In this document: positions 40,953-50,068 of the stretch, in pieces
Layout: the number at the start of each line of letters is the position of its first letter
Numbering within the stretch: the stretch's first letter is position 1
Made by a program: the position numbers and the translations under genes
Notes under the pieces: generated by a model
What the model was told of the DNA's origin: nothing
What the model saw: the letters and a program-made list of their open reading frames with translations, nothing else
The model's database searches: none
Source of the DNA: JBGSMF01 sp964651475
Lineage (GTDB): Bacteria > Chloroflexota > Anaerolineae > Fen-1058
Direction of reading: 5' to 3'
DNA: 64,000 nucleotides
NCBI GenBank assembly: GCA_964651475.1
Contig: CAZYXV010000014.1
Location: forward strand, 52,525-116,524

Positions 40953-41735
40953 TCAGGCTTGTTTGGATTGCCAGGCCAGGTAGCGGTCGAGCGTGAACAG
41001 GGCGCTGGCCGCACACAGGCCCAGAACCAGGATATTGAGCCAGGCGTCTAGCGGCGTGTAGGGCATTTGCCCGCTTGGGTTGAATGCCTGGCCCTGGAAA
41101 AAGCCTTGCAGGGCGTAAACGCCGCTGGCATTCAATAGAGTGTCGCTGATGGTCGGGACGATTTTGTCATTGAGAAAGTTGCCCCAGAACCAGTAACCCG
41201 TAAACAGAATCTGGTAGACGCGGAGCGGCATGATCAGCGGACATGCCAGCGAAAAAGCGACCACAAAGGCAAAAGATGGCGCCACAATGATCAGAAAGGT
41301 AACCAGTTCCGCCAACAAAAAGACCGGCGAGGCTTGCATGACAATAATAGTGATCAGGCCATGCAACAAGACACACACACCAGCCGCCAGCAGCGTCGAG
41401 AGCAGCACGCCCAAATACTTGCCCAGAATGTATTTCCAGCGTTTGAGCGGGGAACTGAGTTGCAGCTCCCGCAGGTTCAGGCGGACATCACGCTACAAGC
41501 GGTCGGCGGCCAAGATGCCGGCCACCAGGGGCAAAGGCATGTTGAGCACATAGACCATCTCGGCGGCCTCTTGCAGGGGGGCGCGTCCGGCCAGCAGGTC
41601 AGTCAGACCTTCGCCGTTGGTCGTGTTTAGTCCGAGTACAAAGAATAGAGCAATCAAGATATAGGCGATCCACAGGCCGGCGCGGTGAGTGGACATTTTG
41701 AATTCCTGGCCAACAAGGTCGACAAGTTGCATCAT
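40953..41735 (-). pseudogene. ABC-2-type permease, tandem copy interrupted by an amber codon
   Basis: This copy aligns along its whole length with the intact permease at 41756-42535 (for example PSFAFVVAFSLACPL and YQILFTGYWFWGNFLNDK in both). At 41493-41495 the codon is TAG in 'ADRL-stop-RDVR', where the intact copy has CAG in 'ADRMQRDVR'. The frame is otherwise open on both sides, about 80 codons before and 180 after. A single base change therefore breaks the gene, unless the amber codon is read through. The ATG at 41735 follows TTGGAG. Confidence 0.85.
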
Positions 41736-41755
41736 TGTTACTCCAAGGATGATCA

Positions 41756-42535
41756 TTACGCTCGCCGCGCTTGCCAGGCAAGGTATTGGTTGAGTACGAA
41801 TAGCGCAATGGCGGCGCACAAGCTCAGCACCAGAATGTTGAGCCAGGCTTCCAGTGAAGTGTGGGGCGCTTCTTTGGTCCGGCTGATGGTGCCGTGGAAG
41901 AAACCTTGCAGGGCATAGATACCGCTGGCGTTCAGCAGAGTGCCGCTCACGGTGGGGAAAACCTTGTCGTTCAGGAAATTACCCCAGAACCAGTAGCCGG
42001 TGAACAAGATTTGGTACACGCGCAGCGGCAAAATCAGTGGGCAGGCCAGCGAAAAGGCCACCACAAAGGCAAAGGAGGGGACGGCAATCGAGACAAAAGC
42101 GATCAGAATATCGCCAATGATAATCGGCGCGTGCTGGCCGCTGACAACGGCGAAAAGGCCGAGCGCCACAACCCAGAGCAACATCGGGATCAGCGTAGAT
42201 AGCAATACGCCAACGTATTTCCCCAAGATAAAACTAGTGCGCCCGACGGGGGTACTGATCTGTAACTCGCGCAGGCCCAGGCGGACATCGCGCTGCATGC
42301 GGTCGGCAGCCAGGATGCCCGCCACCAGCGGCATCAGCATGTTGAACATGTAGACAATTTCGCCGGCCTCTTGCCAGGGTGAATTTTGAGTAAAGATGCT
42401 CGCCGGGCCATCAGCGGCGGCTGTGAACATGGCTATGCCGAAGAACAAACATACCAGCACATAGGCGATCCACAAACCTGCGCGGTGGATGGACATGTTG
42501 AACTCGTGGCCAAGCACGCCAAAGAATTGAGACAT
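41756..42535 (-). CDS. ABC-2-type transporter permease, intact tandem copy
   Basis: A 259-residue membrane protein with six helices; MSIHRAGLWIAYVLVCLFFG begins the first, followed by the cytoplasmic RDVRLGLRELQISTPVGR-like loop (split here as QRDVRLGLRELQ and ISTPVGRTSFILGKY). About 60% identical by eye to the interrupted downstream copy. It follows the anti-sigma gene by 32 bases and forms the transporter with the proteins at 40281 and 39270. Confidence 0.88.
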   Translation of the reverse strand: MSQFFGVLGHEFNMSIHRAGLWIAYVLVCLFFGIAMFTAAADGPASIFTQNSPWQEAGEIVYMFNMLMPLVAGILAADRMQRDVRLGLRELQISTPVGRTSFILGKYVGVLLSTLIPMLLWVVALGLFAVVSGQHAPIIIGDILIAFVSIAVPSFAFVVAFSLACPLILPLRVYQILFTGYWFWGNFLNDKVFPTVSGTLLNASGIYALQGFFHGTISRTKEAPHTSLEAWLNILVLSLCAAIALFVLNQYLAWQARRA

Positions 42536-42567
42536 AACTTTCCTCGATTAAAAGGGGTTGAGAATAA

Positions 42568-43452
42568 TCAGGCCATGCCTTGAGATAATATTTGCTCCGA
42601 GCGATTGGCCGACATCAAAGCCATTCCCAGCAGCAAGAGTGAAAGGGTCAATAACAACATTGGGTTTTGCCAAAAGCGCTGGTAGGCCCACAAGGCATCC
42701 CACACGGGCGACAATTTCCAAACGCCGATGGCCTGTGATGGCTGGATGTATTGCGCCAGCCACAGGCCATACACGAGCGTCACGGCGTTGCCGGTGCCGA
42801 TCCACAACGAGAGCAAGAGCGCCAGCGCCGAAAGAAAAGTCAGCGGCGCCAACCAGCTCAGAATCAGCGCGCCGAATAAATCCGGCGGGATAATGGCGAG
42901 CAGCGCCACGCTGGCAAGCAGCGCCAGCAGCAGGTTGTAGCCCGAAACGAGCGTCAGCCGCGCCAACAAGATTTTCCACGGAGAAGTGGGAGTGGCCAGC
43001 GCCAGTTCGGCGGCCCGATCATGGTCGGGACCATAGATGGCTGCCAGGCTGGCCGCAGCAATCATTGGCGCGACGAAACGGATCACGCTTTCTTTTTCCG
43101 CCAGGAGCGCGACCATCACGCCAATCGCCATCACGGCCGCGCAGGCCGGCCACAACTCGCGCTGCACCAGCAACGTTTGCGCTTTGAGCAGTTGCCAGGC
43201 GCGCAGGAAAGCGATTTGGAGCGGCGGCCTGGCGTGAATCTGTTTGAGGGCGCGCTCGGCCAGGTCAGATGGGGCGGCTATAGCTCGATTGGCGGTTGAA
43301 ATGGCAGCCGAGACCTCTAGCCACATTGCATAATCAGCCTGACATTCGGCGCAGCCGGCAAGGTGGATCTTGATTTCTTCGCATTCTGGCTCGTCCAACT
43401 GTCCTGCGGCGTACAGCGGCACAAGCTCTCTGAGTCTATCGTGCTCGTTCAT
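42568..43452 (-). CDS. anti-sigma factor with zinc-finger domain and membrane region
   Basis: A 294-residue protein. Residues 1-50 form a ZAS/zf-HC2 domain (LVPLYAAGQLDEPECEEIKI, then HLAGCAEC, the HxxxCxxC zinc motif) that holds the sigma factor. The remainder has about six membrane helices, unlike the usual single-anchor type, and resembles ABC-2 permease subunits (DRAAELALATPTSPWKILLA). The ATG at 43452 overlaps the sigma stop (ATGA) and follows GGAGG. The membrane part may sense the transporter state directly, an inference. Confidence 0.88.
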   Translation of the reverse strand: MNEHDRLRELVPLYAAGQLDEPECEEIKIHLAGCAECQADYAMWLEVSAAISTANRAIAAPSDLAERALKQIHARPPLQIAFLRAWQLLKAQTLLVQRELWPACAAVMAIGVMVALLAEKESVIRFVAPMIAAASLAAIYGPDHDRAAELALATPTSPWKILLARLTLVSGYNLLLALLASVALLAIIPPDLFGALILSWLAPLTFLSALALLLSLWIGTGNAVTLVYGLWLAQYIQPSQAIGVWKLSPVWDALWAYQRFWQNPMLLLTLSLLLLGMALMSANRSEQILSQGMA

Positions 43453-44075
43453 CGCCAATCCTCCGCGTGCGGGCTGCGGCTCAACGCGCCGCGCAAATGC
43501 TGGCGGGCATAAGCAAGGCGGCTCTTGACCGTTCCGAGCGGGCAGCCGCAGACCTGGGCTACCTCGCTCAAGCTCAGCCCTTGATAAAAGACCAATTCTA
43601 ATACGGCCCGGTGCTCAGAAGACAGGCTCTGCAATCCTTGCCGCACCCACTGAGCCTGTTCGTGGACCTGGATTCGATCTTCGGGCAAAGGCTCAAGCGT
43701 CGCCAGCGTTTCTTCCATCGCCTCCGAAATCGGTTGGGGAGTGCGCCGGATAGCCTTCAGGGCAGTGTGATGAACAATCCCCAGCAGCCAGGCCACCAAG
43801 CGTCCCTCGCCGCGGAAACGGCCTGCTGTGCGCCAGACAGTCACCAGCGTATCCTGCACCACGTCCTCGGCCAGGGCCGGGTTTTCAGCCAGGCGCAGAG
43901 CGTAGGTGTACATGCGCTGGCCAAAAGCCGCGTACAGCTCACGCAAGGCTGCGTCTTCACCAGCCGCTATGCGTCGCACCAGCTCGACGTCACGCTCCAC
44001 ATCAGTCATAGGACAGCTCACGACCTGGTTGTCTTGCTGTCGGATAGATTTTCGGGTAATCGCGCCTGCCAGCAT
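43449..44075 (-). CDS. ECF-type RNA polymerase sigma factor
   Basis: A sigma-70 family ECF factor of 186-208 residues. Region 2: ELYAAFGQRMYTYALRLAEN then AEDVVQDTLVTVWRTAGRFR; region 4: LSSEHRAVLELVFYQGLSLS then CPLGTVKSRLAYARQHL. Starts at 44075 (as given) or at 44009 (MTDVERDVEL) are both possible; the latter fits family length better. The anti-sigma gene follows with overlap. It probably controls its own operon from the promoter candidate at about 44145-44161. Confidence 0.93.
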   Translation of the reverse strand: MLAGAITRKSIRQQDNQVVSCPMTDVERDVELVRRIAAGEDAALRELYAAFGQRMYTYALRLAENPALAEDVVQDTLVTVWRTAGRFRGEGRLVAWLLGIVHHTALKAIRRTPQPISEAMEETLATLEPLPEDRIQVHEQAQWVRQGLQSLSSEHRAVLELVFYQGLSLSEVAQVCGCPLGTVKSRLAYARQHLRGALSRSPHAEDWR

Positions 44076-44089
44076 CTTGTCTCATCCGG

Positions 44090-44113
44090 CCTAAAGCTCG
44101 GCCGAGCTTTAGG
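44090..44113. repeat. perfect 24-bp palindrome before the sigma gene
   Basis: CCTAAAGCTCGG at 44090-44101 is followed immediately by its exact complement at 44102-44113, with no spacer. It lies 15 bases upstream of the first possible sigma start, so it would form a hairpin in the leader or be an operator. Confidence 0.8.
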
Positions 44114-44136
44114 TTGGGTTTGTTGTCGCCTGTATG

Positions 44137-44161
44137 TACCATAACTCCCCCAAAAGGTTCA
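44137..44161 (-). promoter_or_regulatory. candidate ECF-type promoter of the sigma/ABC operon
   Basis: On the minus strand TGAACCTTTT (44152-44161) resembles the 'GAAC' -35 elements of ECF sigma factors, and 16 bases after GAACC comes GTACAT. This suits positive autoregulation by the sigma factor. The -10 match is weak. Confidence 0.4.
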
Positions 44162-44406
44162 AAGTTGGTGTTCTATAGATTTTACCATGCGTTGCCGCTT
44201 GCGCCGCGCCTTTTGACCTTTGCCAAAGTTAACGATAGAATTAGCAGCAGCTAGAACTGTGACCGTCGGCAAATCCAACACACTCCTTGTTTTCCGCACC
44301 TCGTAGGCTTGCGCCTCCATGCAAGCCGATGGCTGGGGACGTTCGCGCATAGGGATGCGCGAACTGCGAAATCTATGCTTGCAGTTGCTGAAATGGGAGT
44401 AAAAAC
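44162..44406 (+). promoter_or_regulatory. structured leader upstream of the secreted protein gene
   Basis: No gene is visible in this 245-base region. It contains two strong stems: GGCTTGC/GCAAGCC (44306-44312 with 44321-44327) and GTTCGCGCAT/ATGCGCGAAC (44341-44350 with 44355-44364, loop AGGG), plus unpaired words such as GGCAAATCC and GATGGCTGGGG. The layout suggests a cis-regulatory RNA. A resemblance to cyclic di-GMP-I riboswitches was considered but is not convincing. Confidence 0.35.
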
Positions 44407-45855
44407 ATGACTAAATTATTCTGGCAGAGTGTTGCCATATTGTCTCTGCTTTTGCTATGCCTGTGGGCAAGTTCCACTGCTACCGCTGCACCGGCCGCCG
44501 GCGACGATCCGGCAGATGCGCCCGCACAGCAAACGGCAAACACCTACGTGTATCTTCCCCTCGTACTCAATCAGCGCACAGCCTACCGGGTCAACGCGCC
44601 GTATTTCGACGGCGCGATCCCCTTTGCCCAAACGGCCATCTTTTGGTTTGGGCGCGTGACGCCGGACGAAAACTATGCGGACGTGCGAGTGGGTTATAAC
44701 GACGACGAGTTGTACGTGCGCCTGGCCGCCTTTGATCGCCGTCTGTGGTACGATACCACCTCCACAGCTAACGAGTTGACCGAGTGGGATGCCGCCACGC
44801 TTTTCATCAACCTGGGCAGCGCCGGCAGCGCGCCAGACGCGCACACCTATCGCTTTGTGGCCCAATTTAACTGGTGGGAATCGCGCGCCAACTATCAGGC
44901 CGCCTATCAGGGCGATGGAGCCGGCTGGGTAGCCGCCACGCTTCCCTTTTCCACCACGAGCGGGTGGCGGGGTGACGCTCCCAACAACGATACGGACGAT
45001 CGAGGCTGGGCTATCACCTTTCGCATCCCATTTGCCAGCCTGGGATTGACCAGCCGGCCGCCTCAACGCGCCGTGTGGGGAATGGCCGTCGCCTTGCACG
45101 ATCGCGACGCCGCCGCCGGCCCGCCGCTGGCGGATAAAACGTGGCCGGGAACCATCAGCGCCAACACCCCATCTGGCTGGGGGCAGCTGGCCTTTGGCTT
45201 GCTCGCCTACACGCCGCCTTCCGCAACGGCCGGCGGCACCGTCGCCATTCGCCACAACCTGGACGGCGCGAGCGTGCCCGATGCCGCCGTGGGCGGCACC
45301 ATCGGCAACCTCTGCCCGGGCGATTCGTATTTTATCTGGAACGAGTGGGGAAACGCCAACTTTGGCAGCGCGACAGGTTTTAACATTCAAAATCAATCCA
45401 ACATAGACGACTGGCCATGCTTTGCCAAGTATTACATCACGTTTCCGCTGAATTCAATCCCCTCAGGCAAAGTGATCATTTCGGCCACGCTGACGCTGCA
45501 CCAATTTGGCGGCTCGGATCCAAGCCAGGCCCAACCTTCCCTCATCCAGGTGCTCAGGGCAGCTCAAGCCTGGGATGACACAACCATCACGTGGAACAAT
45601 GCGCCGCTGGCTCTGGAAAACGTCGGCCAGGCCTGGGTGGACCCCATAAGCTTTCCCGGCTGGCCGGGTGTTGCCCGGGAGTGGGACGTGAGCTACGCGG
45701 CGGCGCAGGCGTATTCGGCCGGGCAACCCTTGCGCCTGATTTTGTACGAAGCTGACAGCGATTATCACAGCGGCAAGCACTTTGTTTCTTCAGATACAGA
45801 GGATTGGAATGAAGCGGGGCGCCCCACATTGCGTGTAACGTGGGGCAATCCATAA
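44407..45855 (+). CDS. secreted cell-surface protein with CBM9-like and DNRLRE-type domains
   Basis: A 482-residue exported protein. Signal peptide residues 1-27 (WQSVAILSLLLLCLWASS). Residues about 46-56 carry VYLPLVLN, a motif frequent in surface proteins of Chloroflexota. A beta-sandwich like family 9 carbohydrate-binding/DOMON domains follows (about 60-285; ADVRVGYNDDELYVRLAAFD), then a C-terminal DNRLRE-like domain (about 310-480; YITFPLNSIPSGKVIISATL, TITWNNAPL). Likely attached to the cell surface and carbohydrate-related; no catalytic residues are recognised. Confidence 0.82.
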   Translation: MTKLFWQSVAILSLLLLCLWASSTATAAPAAGDDPADAPAQQTANTYVYLPLVLNQRTAYRVNAPYFDGAIPFAQTAIFWFGRVTPDENYADVRVGYNDDELYVRLAAFDRRLWYDTTSTANELTEWDAATLFINLGSAGSAPDAHTYRFVAQFNWWESRANYQAAYQGDGAGWVAATLPFSTTSGWRGDAPNNDTDDRGWAITFRIPFASLGLTSRPPQRAVWGMAVALHDRDAAAGPPLADKTWPGTISANTPSGWGQLAFGLLAYTPPSATAGGTVAIRHNLDGASVPDAAVGGTIGNLCPGDSYFIWNEWGNANFGSATGFNIQNQSNIDDWPCFAKYYITFPLNSIPSGKVIISATLTLHQFGGSDPSQAQPSLIQVLRAAQAWDDTTITWNNAPLALENVGQAWVDPISFPGWPGVAREWDVSYAAAQAYSAGQPLRLILYEADSDYHSGKHFVSSDTEDWNEAGRPTLRVTWGNP

Positions 45856-45863
45856 AAGCACGC

Positions 45864-45897
45864 GAGCAGGCCCCCAACATCTCGGAAGGGCCTGCTC
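45864..45897. terminator. bidirectional hairpin between convergent genes
   Basis: GAGCAGGCCC (45864-45873) pairs perfectly with GGGCCTGCTC (45888-45897) around 14 bases, between two converging genes. It has no strong T tract on either side. Confidence 0.6.
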
Positions 45898-45949
45898 ACC
45901 ACGGTGTCCGATCACCGGCCAGGGTTATTCACTTTTCCGGGAGCCAGGG

Positions 45950-47584
45950 CTATTGGGCCGGGCGCTCCGCCAGCGTGACCTTGAGCTCTAGTGGCTTGCC
46001 ATCGCGCAAAAGCGTCAAGGTCACTTGTTGGCCTGCTTGGGCTTTTTGCACCATCATCTGCAGCGCTTCTATCCGGTCAACAGATTGACCATCAAAAGCA
46101 GTGATGACGTCGCCGCCTATCAGCACGTGCTGCCCATCAAGCGCGAGAGGTTTATAGCTCCCTTTCAGGCCGGCCTCGTCCGCCGGGCTACCTTGTTCCA
46201 CCTGCTGCACCAGCACGCCCTTTTGCGCAGAGGGCAGGTTCATCGCTTCCGCCACTTGAGAGTTGAGCGTCAGACCGCGGATCCCCAACCAAGCGCCGCG
46301 GGTCGCGTTGCTCTCTGCTTGACTGGCCGGCTTTTCAGACTGAGGGCGCGCTTCCAGCGTCAATTTGACGGTTTCTTCTTTTCCCTCGCGCAACACCGTC
46401 AGAGTAATGGCCTGCCCAACCTCGGTGGAGCGAGACAGATACGCCACCACATCATCAAACTTTTTCACCGGCTGCCCGTCAATGGCCGTAATCACATCGC
46501 CGCCCACGCGCACTTGCTCGCCGTCAATGGTGATTTGGCGGTCGCTGCCGCGCAGGCCGGCGCTATCCGCCGCGCTGCCCGGCACTATATCCACCACCAG
46601 CGCGCCTCGCTGCTCCGATCCAAGATTCATCGCCTGGGCCATATCTGGCGTGAGCGTGACGCCGCTGATGCCGATGTGCGGATGCGCATAGCTGCCCTGG
46701 CTTATCAACTGCGGGACGATCTTGAGCACGATAGCGGAAGGGATGGCATAGCCAATGCCAACCGAAGCGCGCACAGGCGATTCGATAGCGGACGTCACGC
46801 CGATCACTTTACCCTGATCGTCTATCAGCACGCCGCCCGAGTTGCCCGGATTGATGGGCGCATCGGTCTGAATGACATCCGGGATGGTATAGCTCGTTCC
46901 GGCCGCCTGGCCCGACTCGACCGGCAAAGATCGTCCCAACGCGCTCACGAACCCAACCGTCATGGTGCCTTGCAAGCCATAGGGATTGCCAATCGCCACA
47001 ACCAGCTCTCCCACCTTCACCTGGCTCGAATCGGCCATCTGCACCGGCTGCAGCCGCTCGGCCGGCACATCCACCTTTACCACCGCCAGGTCGCTATCGG
47101 CGTCAGCGCCCACCACCTGGCCCACCACTGTTTCGCCATCGTAAAAAGTGACCGAGATTTTATCCGCTCCATCTACAACGTGATTATTGGTGACAATGTG
47201 ACCCTCTTTATCCCACACAAAACCAGACCCTTCTCCGCGTTGGTAAACCTCACCCTGATCGGGTATCTCAAAGCCAAAGTCCGGCATATTGGGCAAGCCC
47301 GGCATCTCGGGCATAGTAAACGACTGCTTACTCTTTTGGACCACTTGAATGTTGACTACCGATGGATTGACCCGCTCATAGATACCTTCCAGCGTGCCTT
47401 CCAACGCAGCTACCCCACTCCCTGAAATGGGTATTTGGGGCGTTGCCGTCGCCGCCGGCGCGTCCAACACATCCGCCGCTTGCTGGGCCAGAGTAGGCGC
47501 CCCACAAGCCGTCAACACTATCGCGAACACCAGGACTAGCGTCATCGTCATCACCGTCGTCATCATCACATAACGCTTGACCAT
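45950..47584 (-). CDS. HtrA/DegP-family serine protease, lipoprotein, two PDZ domains
   Basis: A 544-residue trypsin-like protease. Lipobox LTAC with Cys27 anchors it outside the membrane. The catalytic triad is His135 (VTNNHVVDG), Asp165 (ADSDLAVVK) and Ser249 (PINPGNSGG). Two PDZ domains follow (about residues 295-405 and 425-540), each with a 'GDVITAxDGQ' motif. It degrades or refolds misfolded exported proteins. ATG 47584 follows AGAGGAGGATAT. It lies 24 bases after the sensor kinase gene and is probably the target of that two-component system. Confidence 0.95.
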   Translation of the reverse strand: MVKRYVMMTTVMTMTLVLVFAIVLTACGAPTLAQQAADVLDAPAATATPQIPISGSGVAALEGTLEGIYERVNPSVVNIQVVQKSKQSFTMPEMPGLPNMPDFGFEIPDQGEVYQRGEGSGFVWDKEGHIVTNNHVVDGADKISVTFYDGETVVGQVVGADADSDLAVVKVDVPAERLQPVQMADSSQVKVGELVVAIGNPYGLQGTMTVGFVSALGRSLPVESGQAAGTSYTIPDVIQTDAPINPGNSGGVLIDDQGKVIGVTSAIESPVRASVGIGYAIPSAIVLKIVPQLISQGSYAHPHIGISGVTLTPDMAQAMNLGSEQRGALVVDIVPGSAADSAGLRGSDRQITIDGEQVRVGGDVITAIDGQPVKKFDDVVAYLSRSTEVGQAITLTVLREGKEETVKLTLEARPQSEKPASQAESNATRGAWLGIRGLTLNSQVAEAMNLPSAQKGVLVQQVEQGSPADEAGLKGSYKPLALDGQHVLIGGDVITAFDGQSVDRIEALQMMVQKAQAGQQVTLTLLRDGKPLELKVTLAERPAQ

Positions 47585-47607
47585 ATATCCTCCTCTATTT
47601 TTATCCA

Positions 47608-49194
47608 TTACAACTCGATAACCAATCGGCTGCCGCGGCCTGGCTCGCTTTCGGCCCACACCTGCCCGCCGTGGGCCTGGACGATGCTTTGGACAATCGC
47701 CAGCCCCAGGCCGCTTCCTTTGGCGCGGCTCGACGCGCCCCGATAAAAACGCTCGAAAATGTGGGGCAAATCCACCGGGTCAATCCCGGGGCCGTTATCT
47801 TGCACCCATATCTGTACCTTGTCGCCTGTATACCCGGTGCCAAGTTTAACCTCGCCGCCGGATGGTGTGAACTTGAGCGCGTTATCTAAAAGATTAGACA
47901 ACGCAATCTCTATCCGCGCGCGGTCGCAGCGGAGCGGAAGCACATCATCCGGCAATTCAACCAATAACGCCACTCCTTTCTCGGAGGCCAGCGGCTTGAA
48001 TGTCGCCGCCGCCGCCTCAACCACTTCACGCAGATCGCGCTCGGCTACGTCCAAATCAACCAGGCCGGCGTCGAGCCGAGACAAATCGAGCAGGTTGTGC
48101 GTGATCCACTCTAGCCGCTCGAGCTGAACCTGGCTTTCGGCCAGGAACTCGGCGCGCGCCGCCGGGTCTTGAGCGGCAGCGTGTTGCAGCAGCTCATTGA
48201 ACGTCTTGAGCGCCGTGATAGGCGTGCGCAGCTCGTGTGAAGCGTCTGCGATGAAACGGCGCAGCGCATCGCGCTCGGCCGATAGCGCCGCAAAGCTGGC
48301 TTCCAGCCGCTCGGCCATCAGATTGAATTGGCCGGCCAATTGCCCAATCTCATCATCCCCGCGCTGGGGCACGCGCGCCGACAGGTCCCCGCCGCTCATT
48401 TGCCCGGCGGCGGTGGTCAGGCGGCGCAGCGGGGCGGCCAGCCCCTGGCTGACCAGCAACCCTACGACGAGGGCCAGCAGCGCGGCCCCGCCCCCGGCCA
48501 GCAGAAAAGCCTGGCGAGTAGTAGCGATGGCTTGCGCGCCCATGTCAGGCGCGCCGCTCAATTCTACGTATCCCGTCGGTCTTTCGGCGGTGCCAATCGG
48601 CACACTGATGACGCGCTGCGAGCGGGGCGGCGCCGCCGTTTCGTTGACAGACGATGCGATGACCTGGCCTTCCATCACTCCAAAAACAAGCCGCCCGCCC
48701 GAGGCCGTTTCAACCCGGCGCACGATGACGTAGCGGACATTAGAGGGCAACTGCTCGGCGCCAGACCGCCCGTCGCGCTGAAGGGGCATCAGCACTGCCT
48801 CGCCGGGAGGCAGCATCATCACCACCGACGTGTCGAGCGTTTGAGCGCCAACGTCTGCCGATGGGACGACCCATACAAACTCTTGGGCTTCGGCGCGCGG
48901 GCCAGAATCTGCCAGCATTTCGCGGCGAGCATTTAAAATTCTGACCCGCGCGTTCCCCAAGAAAGAGGCCGTCTGAGCCAATTCCTGAAGCTCAAAACGC
49001 TGCAACACCGGCCCCATAAAAGGCAACGCCTGGCGCGCCACTGCTTCGGCGTTGGCGGTCAGGTACTCTACCTCTTGCTGTCCGGTATATCGCATGACCA
49101 AAGACAGCGCCAGCCCGCCGGTCACGCTGACCGTGATCACCGTCAGCAGCACATAGCTGCCCACCAATCGCCACCGAATCGAACGTAACATCAT
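47608..49194 (-). CDS. sensor histidine kinase, HtrA-linked
   Basis: A 528-residue kinase with two membrane helices (YVLLTVITVSVTGGLALSLV and AFLLAGGGAALLALVVGLLV) around an extracytoplasmic sensor domain (about 40-205), then HAMP (APLRRLTTAAGQMSGGDL), HisKA (FIADASHELRTPITALKTF) and HATPase (LLDNALKFTPSGG, DNGPGIDPVD, GSGLGLAIVQSI). This envelope-stress layout with an adjacent HtrA protease resembles CpxA/CssS systems. Confidence 0.94.
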   Translation of the reverse strand: MMLRSIRWRLVGSYVLLTVITVSVTGGLALSLVMRYTGQQEVEYLTANAEAVARQALPFMGPVLQRFELQELAQTASFLGNARVRILNARREMLADSGPRAEAQEFVWVVPSADVGAQTLDTSVVMMLPPGEAVLMPLQRDGRSGAEQLPSNVRYVIVRRVETASGGRLVFGVMEGQVIASSVNETAAPPRSQRVISVPIGTAERPTGYVELSGAPDMGAQAIATTRQAFLLAGGGAALLALVVGLLVSQGLAAPLRRLTTAAGQMSGGDLSARVPQRGDDEIGQLAGQFNLMAERLEASFAALSAERDALRRFIADASHELRTPITALKTFNELLQHAAAQDPAARAEFLAESQVQLERLEWITHNLLDLSRLDAGLVDLDVAERDLREVVEAAAATFKPLASEKGVALLVELPDDVLPLRCDRARIEIALSNLLDNALKFTPSGGEVKLGTGYTGDKVQIWVQDNGPGIDPVDLPHIFERFYRGASSRAKGSGLGLAIVQSIVQAHGGQVWAESEPGRGSRLVIEL

Positions 49195-49273
49195 CTCACC
49201 TTTACTCTGCTATACTAACACTGAATGATTGCGCCTTCATTATGAGCACATTAAGGTTTCACAATAAATCAAA

Positions 49274-49298
49274 ACCCCGGTTTCTCTTGAACCGGGGT
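49274..49298 (-). terminator. intrinsic terminator after the response regulator gene
   Basis: On the minus strand ACCCCGGTT pairs with AACCGGGGT around a 7-base loop, followed by TTTGATTTATT. It lies 7 bases after the regulator stop, so the downstream kinase and protease genes probably have their own promoter or depend on read-through. Confidence 0.85.
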
Positions 49299-49304
49299 CC
49301 GAGA

Positions 49305-50003
49305 TCAGCGTTGGAACTTGTAGCCAACGCCGCGCACCGTCGCCAGCCAGCGCGGGTTAGCCGGATCGTCTTCCAACTTTTCCCGCAAGTGCCGGATGTG
49401 AACATCTATGGTCCGGTCATTGCCAATGTCGCTATCGTATCCCCAAATCGTTTCGATCAATTCGTCCCGGCTAAAGGGGCGCTCGGGGTGGCTGGCCAAG
49501 TGGCGCAGCAGGCGGAACTCGGTTGGAGTGAGATAGACCGGGCGTCCCTGGCGATATACTTGCAACTGCTCCAAATCCAACTCCACGTCGCCAAATATCA
49601 GGCGCCCGCCCTGAAAAGTCGCCGCCAGTTCGCCAAAGGCCCGGCGCAGCAAGGCGCGGATGCGCGAAATCAACTCGCGCAGGCTATAGGGCTTGACCAC
49701 GTAATCGTCGGCGCCCAGTTCTAGCCCCAACACCTTGTCCATCTCCTCGTCGCGGGCTGTGAGCATCAATATGGGCTGGCGCTTGCCCTCGGCGCGCAGA
49801 TGCCGGCACACGTCGAACCCACTCATATCCGGCAAGCGAATGTCGAGCAAAATCAACTGGGGATCGCAGCTGCGCGCCAGTTCGAGCGCCTGCCGGCCCG
49901 TCTCGGCCACCACCACCGCAAAGCCCTCTTTGGTCAAGCCATATTCCAATCCCCGCGCCACCGAGCGCTCGTCCTCCACAACCAGGATACATTCTCCGCT
50001 CAT
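49305..50003 (-). CDS. OmpR/PhoB-family response regulator
   Basis: A 232-residue regulator: receiver domain with Asp54 (LILLDIRLPDMSG) and KPYSLREL, and a C-terminal winged helix (LTPTEFRLLRHLASHPERPF, then IDVHIRHLREKLEDD). ATG 50003 follows GGAGAC. With the kinase at 49194 it forms the HtrA-linked two-component system. Confidence 0.95.
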   Translation of the reverse strand: MSGECILVVEDERSVARGLEYGLTKEGFAVVVAETGRQALELARSCDPQLILLDIRLPDMSGFDVCRHLRAEGKRQPILMLTARDEEMDKVLGLELGADDYVVKPYSLRELISRIRALLRRAFGELAATFQGGRLIFGDVELDLEQLQVYRQGRPVYLTPTEFRLLRHLASHPERPFSRDELIETIWGYDSDIGNDRTIDVHIRHLREKLEDDPANPRWLATVRGVGYKFQR

Positions 50004-50068
50004 CTGCCGTCTCCTATGTTTTTCAAATGTAACTATCTTGACCATGTCACATTAAGCGAGCAAAGACT

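Noticed and set aside
44162..44406. Cyclic di-GMP-I riboswitch
   Set aside because: A few words resemble the consensus, but the conserved core and tetraloop-receptor pattern could not be aligned.
46025..47425. Plus-strand open frame of 466 codons
   Set aside because: It is antisense to the HtrA protease, which has an intact catalytic triad and PDZ domains; the product is His/Arg-rich and lacks domains.
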